From Closterium sp. NIES-65 (lineage: Eukaryota; Streptophyta; Zygnematophyceae; Desmidiales; Closteriaceae), in contig CANXME010002672.1 of assembly GCA_948144175.1 (NCBI GenBank), positions 62,001 through 126,000 on the forward strand: a stretch of DNA of 64,000 bases. The letters run 5' to 3'. The position numbers and the translations under genes are program-made. Under the pieces are notes generated by a model. That model was not told the DNA's origin, ran no database searches, and saw only the letters and a program-made list of their open reading frames with translations. Below are positions 23,101 to 34,464 of this stretch, one piece after another (the first letter of the stretch is position 1; every line of letters starts with the position of its first letter).

Positions 23101-25521
23101 GAGCTGGAGGTGCTGCTGGAGCCGGTGCTCCTATGGGTGCTGGAGTTTGCGCTTCTGGTGCTGCTGGAGGTGCTGCTGGAGCTGGTGGTACTGCTGGAGT
23201 TGGAGCTGCCACTGGGGGTGCTGGTTCTGTCCCTGCTGGTTCTGGAGGCGCAACGCGGCCGCGGCCGTACTACGTTCCACTCCTTCAGCAGGATCTTAGT
23301 TTTCCGCCTTCTACTGGTCCTGCTCCTTCCTTAGGGTGTCCACCGCCTGTCCAGTCGCAGTCACAGTTACAGCCCGCCTCCCCACTGCCTGCTCCTTCTC
23401 CTTACACTGGTCCGACCGGAGGTCCTGCTGAGCGTCGTGAGCCTGCGTCTCGTCCTGCGTCGCTTGTTCGTGCTGCTAGCACTAGTCGTCGTGGTTCGCG
23501 TCAGCGTCCTCCTCCTGTCCCTTGCACGCACCGGATGGCTCTGCGCCCTTCCACTGCTCCACAGCGTGTCCCTCTGTCGTCTCCTCCTGCGTCCTCTCTT
23601 CTTGACCTTTCTGACCCAGACTCTGACTCCCTTCGTGCTGCTAGTCCTACTGTCACGCGTCTCCTGGCCGCTGTTGTCACTGACCCTTCCTTTGAGTCCA
23701 CTGCTGCGTCTGCCTTAGTTGCTGAGCTTGTCGACTTTGCTGCTCGCTGTCATCTCGACTACGCCGCTAGTCTTGTTGCTGAGTCTGCATCTATCTATCC
23801 TCCGTCCGTCGGGGGTGAGTGTGCTCTTGGCACGGACGTCCTTGAGGACAGGCAGGAGGAGTTTGAGTGCTTTGTAGCTGCTATACCCCATCTCGTGTCC
23901 ATGCAGATTGCACCTGAGGGAGACCCGGATGCACCAGACATCCCGACCCCGCGCTCTTACGCAGAGGCGATAGAGGGTCCCTACTCCTCTCAGTGGCAAT
24001 CAGCCATGGATGCAGAGATGGCATCATGGAAGTCCACAGGCACTTACGTCGATGAGGTTCCCCCTCCTGGGGCGAACATTGTCAGTGGCATGTGGATTTT
24101 CAGGGTGAAGCGGCCGCCGGGTTCTCCGCCTGTCTTCAAGGCGCGTTACAATGCTCGAGGCTTCAGTCAGCGAGAGGGAGTTGACTTCTTCCAGACCTTC
24201 TCCCCGACCCCGAAGATGACCACTCTTCGGGTTCTGCTGCACGTCGCTCCTCAGCGTGACTACGAGCTTCACTCTCTTGACTTCAGCACCGCTTTCCTAC
24301 AGGGCAGCCTGCACGAGGAGATCTAGCTGCGTCGCCCACCTGGCTTCACTGGGTCGTTTCCTCCTGGTACCCAGTGGAGCCTCCGGCGGCCAGTCTACGG
24401 TCTCCGCCAGGCGCCCCGTGAGTGGCACAACACACTGAGGACTACGCTTGTGGCTCTTGGGTTTGCTTCTTCTACTGCTGACCCGTCGCTGTTTCTGCGC
24501 ACCGACACTTCGCTGCCGCCGTTCTACATCCTCGTGTACGTCGATGACTTGGTCTTTGCCACTGCTGACACTGCTGGACTCGCCCACGTGAAGTCTGAGC
24601 TGCAGAAGAGACACACGTGCACAGACCTGGGTGAACTGCGCAGCTACCTTGGCTTGCAGATCACCCGGGACAGAGCACGCCGCACCATTACCCTGACTCA
24701 GTCCCACATGGTGCAGCAGGTCCTTCAGCGCTTCGGCTTCACGTACTCCTCGCCTCAGGCCACTCCTCTGCCTACTCGCCACTCGCTCTCAGCTCTGCCT
24801 TCGGATGAGTCCGTAGAGTCGAGTGGCCCGTACCCAGAGCTTGTTGGCTGCCTCATGTACCTGATGACCTGCTCTCGACCTGACCTGGCATACCCTCTTA
24901 GCATCTTGGCACGCTATGTTGCTCCTGGGAGACACTGACCAGAGCACATGGCTGCAGCTAAGAGGGTGTTTGTACTACCTGTGCAGTACGTCGGGCATGG
25001 GGCTCGTGCTTGGAGGACGGGCTCGGGTTGTCCTCACTGGTCACGCAGACGCTTCTTGGGTTGACGACTTGGCTACGCAGCGGTCGTCACAGGGTTACAC
25101 CTTCAGCCTTGGTTCCGGCTCTGTTTCGTGGCGGTCTACCCACTCGTCTTATGTTCTCGGCTCCAGTTGTGAGGCTGAGATCTACGCTGGGGCCATGGCT
25201 GCACAGGAGTTACGCTGGCTCACCTACCTGCTGACCGACTTGGGAGAGGCGCCTCGTTCTCCTCCAGTTCTGTACGTCGACAACAAGGCTATGCTGGCCT
25301 TGTGTCAGGAGCACAGACTAGAGCACAGAACGAAGCACATTGCTCTCCGCTACTTCCTTGCTCGAGAGTTGCAGCAACGTGGTCAGCTTTGTCTTGCTTA
25401 CGTGGCCTCTCGGGCCAACACTGCTGATATCTTTACCAAGGCACTTCAGCCATGTGATCATCAGCGTTTCTGTACTATGCTAGGTCTTGTGCCTACCGGG
25501 CCTCACTTGCTTACCTCTTGA
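20137..25521 (+). pseudogene. Element C gag-like/pol remnant
   Basis: Two copies of a module containing PQQLREWYASWGCRGGR (about 20195 and 20435) separated by Leu/Ala-coding CTG/CTA repeats. These are followed by protease (LDSGASRSF, near 21034), integrase (HHRLGHPS near 21497, MDVWGP near 21697, SDRGGEF near 21900, NGIAERRIG near 22002), a Gly/Ala/Glu linker (22500-23260), RT (YVDDLVFATAD near 24537) and RNase H (VDNKAMLALC near 25277, to 25521). Stops include TAG near 21834, 22149, 22350 and 24324, and TGA near 24937. No gag N-terminal domain precedes it, so mobility would have required gag from another element. Confidence 0.85.
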
Positions 25522-25740
25522 CTTTGTTTGTACTGTGATCTATATATACCTGCACCTGCATGCTTACCCTTTCTAAATTGAGATCAATGTCTTGCTTGTT
25601 CACCTTGTTTTATTATCCTGCATGTGAACTGGCCTTGTGGCCTTGAACTGGTACTCAGAATGTGTGGTGACGTTGTGATCCACCTTGAGCTTGACCTTGC
25701 CTTGTTCTCTTGCTTGTCCCCCACTTTGCCTATGGAGGTG

Positions 25741-25859
25741 TGTCAGAACTATGTTGTAGGTTGCAGTGGGGTATACAATATGGGGTACAACTCTTTTAGG
25801 TTTTCATACTTGTACCCACCTGCTTGTTAGTTCATTCATTCCTCGTTCTTATTTTCACA
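25741..25859 (+). repeat. 3' LTR of element C
   Basis: Same ends and length as 18640-18758, preceded by the purine-rich tract. Confidence 0.9.
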
Positions 25860-25864
25860 GGGGA

Positions 25865-26032
25865 TCCCTTGGGACATTCCCTCTCGTCCTCCTCTTTCCT
25901 CCCACCTGGTTGATTGCTACTCTAACTTTTTATATGGTACTTCTAAGATAATTGTGATTGAGTTATGTTTCTATGGCAGCTTACCCTCTAGTTCGCCGAA
26001 CTTCATAACTTCAGAAATATTTCAGATTTCTG
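25865..26032. other. Short unique spacer between elements C and E
   Basis: 168 bp, AT-rich, ending in the target duplication TTCTG (26028-26032) of element E. No gene. Confidence 0.5.
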
Positions 26033-26175
26033 TGAGAAAATAACGAGGAATGTGAATGAGAGAAGAGGAGAGGGGATTCACTAGCAAACATTAGGATACA
26101 TATAGCAAACCCTAAAAGGGCTGTACTCACTATAGAGTACCCCACTGCAGACTAGAGAAACATAATATTCTGACA
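26033..26175 (-). repeat. 3' LTR of element E
   Basis: 143 bp; four differences from the other LTR of the element. Minus-strand start TGTCAGAATATT. Confidence 0.88.
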
Positions 26176-26617
26176 CACCCCCATAGTCAAAGTGGGGTGT
26201 AATCAGCACAACAAGCAAAGCAGAACAAGCTCAGGGTGGATCACAATGTCACCACACATTCTAAGCACAAGTACAAGAAGCAACAGTTTAAAGTTCACAA
26301 ATGTAAGCAAAGCTAGAGGCTATCGCAGAGGGCAAGTGTGGAGGAGGAGGGACTATGAGAGGAGAGGAGGTAGTGGGCGGCAGCTGAAGCTGTTGGCACA
26401 CGGCGCAACTGGAGCAACTGGCACACGGGCAACTGGAGCAACTGGCACACTGGCAACTGAAGCAACTGGCACACGGGCTACTGGAGTAACTGGCTCCGCG
26501 GCTAACTCTGAGCGGCAGGAGCAACGGACTCATGGGCGACAAAAGCAACGGGCTCACGGGCGACTGGCGCAACAGGCTCACGCGCGACTGGCGCAACGGT
26601 CTCACGGGCGACTGGAG

Positions 26618-26745
26618 TGAGAAGAAACGAGAATGAATGAACTATGAATGAATTGGGTACAAGTACTAACCCTAATTGGGTTGTACCCCTTATGGGCTAC
26701 CCCACTATAGCCTACACAATATGCATGAGCTATAATGTTCTGACA
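26618..26745 (-). repeat. 3' LTR of element D
   Basis: 128 bp, minus-strand start TGTCAGAACATT and end TTCTCA. Confidence 0.9.
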
Positions 26746-26959
26746 CACCCCCATAGGCAAAGTGGGGGAGAACAAGGGGTCACAAGACCAGTCAAGCAAA
26801 GCAAAGCAAAGCAAGCTCAGGGTGGATCACAAAGTCACCACACATTCCGAGCACAAGTTCAAGGCCACAAGGCCAGTTCACATGCAGGAGTACACATATA
26901 TATAGAGAAGGCTAGACAAGCAAGAGCAGGTATATATATATGTAACAGTACAAGCAAGG

Positions 26960-29900
26960 TCAAGAGGTGAGCAAGTGAGGAAAGGTAGGCACAAGGCCTA
27001 GCTGAGTACAGAAGCACTGATGGTCACAAGCCGCAAGCGCCTTGGTGAAGATATCAGCAGTGTTGGCCTCAGAGGCCATGTACGCAAGACGCAGCTGACC
27101 AAGCTGCTGCAGCTCACGAGCAAGAAAGTAGCGGAGAACAATGTGCTTCATTCTGTGCTCCAGTCGCTGCTCCCGACACAAGGCCAGCATGGCCTTGTTG
27201 TCTACGTACAGCACTGGAGGAGAACGAGGCGGCTCTCCGAGGTCAGTCAGCAGGTAGGTGAGCCAGCGAAGCTCCTGTGCAGCCATGGCTCCTGCGTAGA
27301 TCTCAGCCTCACAACTGGAGCCGAGAACAGAAGACGAGCGAGTAGCCCGCCACGAGACAGAGCCGGAACCAAGGCTGAAGGTGTAACCCAGTGACGACCG
27401 CTGCGTAGCCTGGTCGTCAGCCCAAGAAGCGTCTGCGTGCCCAGTGAGGACCACTGGACTCTGCCCTCCAAGCACAAGCCCCATGCCTGACGTACTGCAC
27501 AAGTAGCGCAACACCCTCTTCGCTGCAGCCATGTGCTCTGGTCTGTGTCTCCCAGGAGCAACATAGCGTGCAAGAATGCTAAGAGGGTATGCAAGGTCAG
27601 GTCGTGTGCAGGTCATCAGGTACATGAGGCAGCCAACAAGCTCTGGGTACGGGCCACTTGACTCTACGGACTCATCCGAAGGCAGAGCTGAGAGCGAGTG
27701 GCGAGTAGACAGAGGAGTGGCCTGAGGCGAGGAGTACGTGAAGCCGAAGCGCTGAAGGACCTGCTGCACCATGTGTGACTGAGTTAGGGTAATGGTGCGG
27801 CGTGCTCTGTCCCGAGTGATCTGCAAGCCAAGGTAGCTGCGCAGTTCACCCAGGTCAGTGCACGTGTGTCTCTTCTGCAGCTCGGACTTCACGTGGGCGA
27901 GTCCAGCAGTGTCACCTGTGGCAAAGACCAAGTCGTCGACGTACACGAGGATGTAGAACGGCGGCAAAGAAGTGTCGGTGCGCAGAAACAGCGACGGGTC
28001 GGCAGTAGAGGGAGCAAAGCCAAGAGCCGCAAGTGTAGTCCTCAGTGTGTCGTGCCACTCACGCGGTGCCTGGCGGAGACCGTAGACTGGCCGCCGGAGG
28101 CTCCACTGGGTTCCAGGAGGAAAAGACCCAGTGAAACCAGGTGGGCGACGCAGCCAGATCTCATCGTGCAGGCTGCCCTGCAAGAAAGCAGTGCTGAAGT
28201 CAAGAGAGTGTAGCTCGTAGTCACGCTGAGCAGCTATGTGCAGCAGTACCCGAAGAGTGGTCATCTTCGGGGTGGGAGAGAAGGTCTGAAAGTAGTCAAC
28301 TCCCTGCCGCTGACTGAAGCCACGAGCCACGTAACGCGCCTTGAAGACAGGCGGAGAACCCGGCGGTCGCTTCACCCTCAAAATCCACATGCCATTGACG
28401 ATGTTCGCCCCAGGAGGGGGAACAGCGTCAACGTAGGTGCCTGTGGACTTCCAGGAAGCCATCTCTCCATCCATAGCTGCTTGCCACAGAGAGGAGTAGG
28501 GACCCTCTATCGCCTCCGCGTAAGAGCGCGGAGTCGGGATGTCAAGTGCATCCGGGTCTCCCTCAGGGGTAAGCAGTACGGACACGAGATGAGGTGAAGC
28601 AGCGGCCAAGCACTGGAACTCCTCGTGCCTGTCCTCAAGGACGTCCGTGCCAAGGGCACACTCACCCCCGACGGACGGAGGACAGACAGACTCAGACTCA
28701 ACGACAAGACTAGCGGCGTAGTCTAGGCGACAGCGAGCAGCAAAGTCGATGAGCTCAACAACTAGGGCAGACGCAGCAGTGGACTCAAAGGAAGGGTCAG
28801 TGACAATAGTAGCAAGGAGACGCGTGACAGTAGGACTGGCAGCACGAAGAGAGTCCGACTCCGGGTCGGGAAGAGCAGGAAGAGAGGACTCAGGAGGAGA
28901 AGGCAAAGGGGCACGCAGAGGAGCAGTGGACGGACGCAGAGACATCCGGTGCGTGCCAGGGACAGGAGGAGGACGCTGACGCGAACCGCGACCACTAGTG
29001 CGAGAAGAAGCACCCGGAGAACCGCCAGGCACAATAGCAGCGGGCCCAGCTCCCTCAGGCTCCGCACCCCCCGGCTCAGCACCTCCAGGCGTAGCACCCC
29101 CTGGCTCAGCACCCCCAGGCTCAGCACCCCCAGGCGTAGCACCCCCAGGCACAGCACCCCCAGGCTCAGCACCCCCAGTCGTAGTACCCTCAGGCTCAAC
29201 ACCCCCAGGCGTAGCACCCACACGCTCAGCACCCCCAGAGTCAGCACCCTCAGGCTCAGCACCCTCAGCAGCACTAGAGTCACCAGTGACCTCGATAGTC
29301 TCAACAGCGTCTACCTGGGACACACCTGAAGGGGCAGGACCCTGAGGGGGGAGGGGGTCTAACGGGGGGGAACCTGGCACAAGGAAGAGCGGTGGCGGGG
29401 GGAGGGACGCAGTGCGGTAGGGGAAGAGACGGTAGTAGGGGACCGACTCGTCGAACGTGACGTCCTGGGAGGACAGAACACGGCGAGAGGTGGGGTGGTA
29501 GAACTGCCACCCTGGCGCGTCAGGGGGGAAACCAAGGAAGACGCAAGGAGCAGCACGAGGGGAGAGCTTGTCCGCAGACAAGTCGCGGACAAACGCCCGA
29601 GATCCCCAGACATGGAACGCAGACGCATCGCCAACCTTCCCTGTCCACAGCAAAGCGGGGGAGGTCTCCGGCATGGAGACCCTGGGCTGAAGGTTGATCT
29701 GATGCGCCGCGTACCGAACCGCAAACGACCACAGAAAATGGGGGGCAGCTGCATGCATCATGGACGTACGGGCGACGTCCATGACCATGCCAATGCGGCG
29801 CTCAGCAATCCCATTTTGCTGTGGAGAGTCCGGAAGCGTGAAGGTTTGGCGGATGCCTCGTGCACGACAGTAGGCTCGCAGAAGGCCAGAGGAGAACTCT

Positions 29901-30616
29901 CCGCCTCTGTCAGAGTGCAGACGCAGAACAGGAAAGTCCGAGCCGAAGCTCTGCCTGAGCTGGAGACGAGCTGCGCGGATCCAGTCGATCAACACCTCAG
30001 TGACATCACCCTTGCTGCGCAAGGGGAAGACTGTGGTGTAACGCGAGTAGTCGTCAACCACCAGCAGGAAGTAGCGCTCGTGACCCTGTCCACGGACGCG
30101 GGCCGGGCCCCACACGTCCATGTGAAGCGTCTGCAGCGGGGCCTCTGTCGGAGGAAACTGAGAGGAGTGAGGGGCAGCCCGCTGCCGCCCCTCGACACAG
30201 GGGACGCAGGTAGGGCCAGGCCCCGGAGGAAGGGGAGGGAGGGACCGGGGAAGACCAGAGATAAGGACACGGGAGGCCATGCTTTGGAGACGAAGCAAGG
30301 AGGGGTGACCAAGGCGGTGGTGCCAGAGGTGAGTCTCGTGAGACAGGAGACGACACGAGCAGGGGGCAGACTCAAGACTAGACCTGGACGCTGCAGCAAA
30401 CACCTCACGCGACGTAGCCACCAGACCAGACGCAGTGACTGGAGGAGACGCAGTGGTCAGTGTGTACAGGCTCGACCCCGGCAGACGTGTAAACGTGTCC
30501 AGGTGTCGGCCTGTCCGAGCGTCCGTGCAGTGGGTCACCTGCTGACTCGCAGGAGTGAACTGGTGAACCCCTGCATCCTGTAGGTCAGCACCACTCACCA
30601 AGTTCGTAGAGAACAA
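26960..30616 (-). pseudogene. Element D integrase, reverse transcriptase and RNase H
   Basis: A 1218-codon uninterrupted frame. It begins at the end of the protease region and covers the integrase zinc region (HHRLGHPS), core (MDVWGP, LHSDRGGEF, NGIAERRIG) and C-terminal region. A linker of repeated GGAEPGGA units (about 29010-29270), RT (FKARYVARGFSQ, YVDDLVFATGD) and RNase H (DASWADDQ, CEAEIYAGAM, VDNKAMLALC) follow. All recognisable catalytic motifs are present. It lacks its own gag start because of the two upstream frame breaks. Confidence 0.88.
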
Positions 30617-31797
30617 GGGGAGGTAAAGACCAGACAGGGTGCCAGAGGGGGCCGCCGGAAACGGGAGGACAGTGGAGAAGTGAGCAAGGCCAGGAGCGTG
30701 AGTGTGGTGCGGTCTCGAAAGAAGGAGCGAGAAGCCCCCGAGTCAAGTGTGAAGGTGTGGGAGGCCGAAGCCGACGCAGTACCTGAAAGCGCAGACTCAC
30801 CAGTACCGGAGGAAGCAGACGCACGAGCACCTAGAGCAGCAGCCTCGCTAGCACCTAGAGCAGCAGCCTCACCAGTACCTAGAGCAGCAGTCGCAATGCC
30901 CGGGTCGGGCGAGAAACACCGGTAACAGTCACCCTCCTCACTAATAGACACAGTATACCTAGCATCAAGAATAGCATCAAAGTCAAGGTCAAAGATAGCT
31001 ACCCCTGCCCTAGACAGCTCGCCCCAGCGAGGGATCTCAGTGGCCTCAGGGAACTGGTGACGCCAAGCGTCCGTCAGGCGGCCAAAGCAGTGCTGGGTGG
31101 GGTGCGCGCCCCCACACTGCTCACCCGCACGGTCCCCGGTGCGCAGGACGTAGGTGCACGGACCAGTACCCCCACCCCGCTGGCGTGCAGAGTACCACTC
31201 ACGGAGCTGCTGAGGGGACAGGGTCTCCCGACTGCGCTGCTGCTGCTGGCGCTGACCACCACCGGAGCCACTCCTCTGTGAAAAGCCACGACCTCCTCCT
31301 CCTCCTCCTCCGCCACTGCCTCCTCCACCTCCGCCACCTCCACCACCGCCGCCGCCGCCTCCGCCTCCACTGCCGCCGCCGACACCTCCACCCCCGCCAC
31401 CACTCCCACCACCACCCCCACCCCCTCCACTGCCTCCACCGCCGCCTCCACCGCCCTCGCTAGCTCCTCCAGCGCCCCTGCCCCCCTTGCCCTTGCCAGA
31501 GCGACGCTTCCCACTAGGGGTAGACGCTGCACCGACCGACTCCAGACCAACGAGGTCGGCCGCAGCAGCAGAGGCAACAGAGGGCAAGAGAGGGGAGGGG
31601 GAACACCCCTCAAAGATGGGGGTGCGCGGGTCACCACGAGAGGCCCCTACAACGACTATGCTCTTCTCCACTGCTAGGAGGGCCTTCCCGAGGAGGTCAA
31701 CAGTGAGGGTGGTGGGACAGACTGAGAGAAAGTGGTCCCTGACTATGCGAAGGGAGTCAGGGAGACGGGTGACTATGTAGTAGAGAGTGATGTACAT
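30595..31797 (-). pseudogene. Element D gag C-terminal part and protease start
   Basis: A 400-codon frame from the ATG right after the poly-C run (MYITLYYIV). It includes the Gly-rich tract, the zinc-binding-like C-x13-C-x3-H-x4-C (CTYVLRTGDRAGEQCGG region) and the protease catalytic LDSGASRSFF. Just after that a stretch present in B and F (about 60 bp, coding VAVSLADPSGG) is missing near 30695, which shifts the frame. The protease is probably inactive. Confidence 0.8.
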
Positions 31798-32267
31798 GGG
31801 GGGGGGTTCTTGGCGCAGAACTCAGCAGGAAGCGCAGCGCGGTAGCGAGTGTCACTAGTGCGGAGGTGCGTAATGAGGTCAGCGACTGTGGGAAAGGCAG
31901 CAAGGTCAGGGAAGAGGTATGGTAGCATGAGGCGACTCAGTGCAGCAATGGCAGGGGAGGAGTAGCGTGCAACTACAGCGTCGTACAAGGTCTGAGCACG
32001 CTTATACTGGCTAAAGTGCGCACGCTCAGAGGTAGGAAGGTGGCGACGCACAGCAAGACGTGCAGCAGCATCGCGGGTGGCCCACTGTGAGCAAACTGTA
32101 GCGCCAGCATCAGCAGCAGGGGCAGGAGAGGCACCGGAGGTGAGGTCAAAGAGAGAGAGTCCGTCTGCCCTATTGCACTGTAAGAAAAGCTGCAGGTCAT
32201 CTATCCAGACGACAAAGTCAATGGCCCGACCCTTAGCGTCAAAAGCGAGAACACTAGGGGTAGGCAT
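31798..32267 (-). pseudogene. Element D gag, N-terminal part
   Basis: Starts MPTPSVLAFDAKGR at the complement of 32267. It contains the gag N-terminal domain of about 155 residues and ends in a run of nine C (coding sense, complement of 31798-31806). The frame of the following part of gag is offset, in the same register as in element B (run of 15) but not as in F (run of 10). Confidence 0.8.
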
Positions 32268-32765
32268 GACAGTAGTAGACCAGCAGCGCAAACAGTAGGG
32301 TAAGGGCAGTGCTGAAAAAGAGGCGCTGCTCTTACAAGACAGGGCGGCTCGGGCGGCTCGGCGGCGCGGGCGGCTCGGCTGTTGTGCGGCTCGGTTGCTG
32401 GGCGGATCGGCTGCTGGGTAAGGTGGCGGGGCCGCAGCGAAGGGCGGCGGGGCCGCAGGTAAGGTGGCGGGGCCGCAGCTAAGGGGCGGCGGGACCACAG
32501 GTAAGGTGGCGGGGCCGCGGGTGAGGGCGGCGCAAGGGCGGCGACGGGCCGCTTAGGGTGGCGACGGGCCGAGTAAGGGCGGCGCGAGGGAGGCCGCTAG
32601 GGGCGACGCGACGGGGCCGAAGGAGGCCTAGGACGGGCGCGACGGTAGAGAGGGCACACAAGGCGCGACTCGGGCCTAAGCGAAGCGCGCTCCGGGCAGG
32701 AAAAAAAAAAAATCGACTTGGTGGGCCCTAGGAACAGTTCCCACGAGGGAACCTGCTCGATACCA

Positions 32766-32893
32766 TGAGAAGAAACGAGAATGAATGAACTATGAATGAA
32801 TTGGGTACAAGTACTAACTTTAATTGGGTTGTATCCCTTATGGGCTACCCCACTATAGCCTACACAATATGCATGAGCTATAATGTTCTGACA
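32766..32893 (-). repeat. 5' LTR of element D
   Basis: 128 bp; pair of 26618-26745 with three substitutions. Confidence 0.9.
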
Positions 32894-34154
32894 TGGAGCT
32901 GCGGGCTTCACGGCGGCCACCTCTTTCAACCTCCCCAAACTATCCCACCCCCATTTCACACACCCCCTACTGCACCCCTAGGTTCACTCACACCCCACCC
33001 CCTAGCACCACGCCTTTGGCTCCCACACATCCACCCCCGTCAGCGGCAGCTGCAGCAGTGGGAGACAAAGGAGGAGGAGGGGAAGGGAAACATACCATCC
33101 ATCACCCCCATACCCGCCACCCCCATACCCTCCATTCCACGGCTGCACGCGCAGCAGGGAGACGAAGAAAGGGGGGGGGGGGGGGGGGGAGAGCAGCAAC
33201 GGGCAGCAACGGGCGGCAATGGCCAGCACAGGGAGGCGGCGGCACCGGGTCCAGGGGCGGCGTCGCGGGGTCCAGGGGCGGCTGCTCCAGGGGCCAGGGG
33301 CGGCTGCACCAGGGGCGGCTGCTCCAGGGGCCAGGGGCGGCTGCTCCAGGGGCCAGAGGCGGCTGCACCACGGGTGGCTGCTCCGACGCACGGCCCCCCC
33401 CAGGTCGCCCCTCCCGTCGCCTATTGAGGCGACCTAGGGGGGGGGGGGGGGGGGGAGGAGTACGGGGGCCGACGCGCGGCCTCCCAGGGCGCCAGAGCAG
33501 GCGGAAGAAGGGGCAACGCGCGCCCCGAGAGGTCGCCGCCCCCCCCCCCCCCCCCCCCCCCGCTCGCCACGCAAGGCGACCGGAAAAGGGGGGGGGGGGG
33601 GGCGGTGCACGGGCCCCTGGTGCGCCACGACAGGCATGAGGAGGGCGGGGCCTGGGTAGGGTCGGGGCATGGCAGGGGCAGGGCCGCGATAGGGCCGCGA
33701 CAGGGTCGGGGCAGGGCCGCGACAGGTCCGGGACAGGGGCGACGGGGCCGATATGGGGGGCCGCGACGGGGGGCCGCGACGAGGGGCCGCGACAGGGCCT
33801 TACGGGGGGCCGCGAAGGGCCGTACGAGGGGCCGCGAAGGGCCGTACGAGGGGCCGCGAAGGGCCGTACGAGGGGCCGCGAAGGGCCTGACGAGGGGCCG
33901 CGAGGGGGGCCTAACGAGGGGCCGCGAAGGGGCCTTACGAGGGGCCGCGAAGGGGCCTAACGAGGGGTCGCGAAGGGGCCTTACGAGGGGCCGCGAAGGG
34001 GCCTTACGAGGGGCCGCGAAGGGGGGCCTAACGAGGGGCCGCGAAGGGCCTTACGAGGGGCCGCTAAGGGCCGTTAAGGGCAGGCGTGACGCGCGCCTCG
34101 GGTAGGAAAAAAAAAATCAGTGGTGGGTCCAAGGATCGAGACAGCTCTATACCA

Positions 34155-34297
34155 TGTGAAAATAACGAGGAATGCGAATGAGAGAAGAGGAGAGGGGATT
34201 CACTAGCAAACATTGGGATACATATAGCAAACCCTAAAAGGGCTGTACTCACTATAGAGTACCCCACTACAGACTAGAGAAACATAATATTCTGACA
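34155..34297 (-). repeat. 5' LTR of element E
   Basis: 143 bp, next to the PBS. Pair of 26033-26175. Confidence 0.88.
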
Positions 34298-34343
34298 TTC
34301 TGTGCGATTCAAATTGGGAATTGTAGCCACATTCTAGGGCTAC

Positions 34344-34464
34344 TGTCAAATTATAATATTGTGTAGGCTATAGTGGGGTAGCCCATATGGGGTACACATT
34401 TCTAGGGTTGCATATTTGTATCACTTCCATTCCTTAGTCAATCATTCTCATTCTACTTTCCTCA
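34344..34464 (+). repeat. 5' LTR of element F
   Basis: 121 bp, TGTCAAATTA to TTTCCTCA. Confidence 0.9.

Larger units (their letters stand above)
18640..25859 (+). mobile_element. Complete Ty1/copia element C
   Basis: A 7220-bp plus-strand element with 119-bp LTRs (18640-18758 and 25741-25859) and a perfect target duplication GGGGA (18635-18639 and 25860-25864). The PBS TGGTAATAGAGCAG is at 18759 and the polypurine tract CTATGGAGGTG ends at 25740. A GC-rich leader (18830-19860) precedes coding DNA for a short gag-like part, protease, integrase, linker, RT and RNase H. The LTRs differ at about eight positions, more than in B, D, E or F, so this is an older insertion. The gag N-terminal domain of B, D and F is not found. 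Confidence 0.95.
26618..32893 (-). mobile_element. Complete Ty1/copia element D, nested in element E
   Basis: A 6276-bp minus-strand element with 128-bp LTRs (26618-26745 and 32766-32893) that differ at only three positions. It has a perfect target duplication TGGAG (26613-26617 and 32894-32898). The PBS (TGGTATCGAGCAGG) is the complement of 32752-32765 and the purine tract lies at 26746-26769. The coding order is gag, PR, INT, RT, RH. A short GC-rich leader spans 32300-32750. It is younger than E, into which it inserted. Confidence 0.95.
26033..34297 (-). mobile_element. Non-autonomous LTR element E (LARD/TRIM-like), carrying element D inside
   Basis: LTRs of 143 bp at 26033-26175 and 34155-34297, with target duplication TTCTG (26028-26032 and 34298-34302). 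The PBS is the complement of 34141-34154 (TGGTATAGAGCTG) and the purine tract the complement of about 26176-26198. When nested element D and its duplication are set aside, the element is only about 2.0 kb. Its interior (26199-26612 and 32894-34140) encodes no gag or pol. It holds short ACTGG-type repeats at the left (26390-26615). At the right it holds GC-rich GGGGCCGCGAAGGG-type repeats (33700-34080) and several long G or C runs (near 33171-33190, 33438-33456, 33539-33560 and 33588-33602). It must depend on proteins of other elements. Confidence 0.85.

Noticed and set aside
26288..26620. Possible small gene in the left interior of element E (142 codons, ATGATG-like repeats)
   Set aside because: It is a short tandem repeat (ACTGGAGCAACTGGCACAC type) inside the element, near its purine tract. 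No gag or pol similarity.
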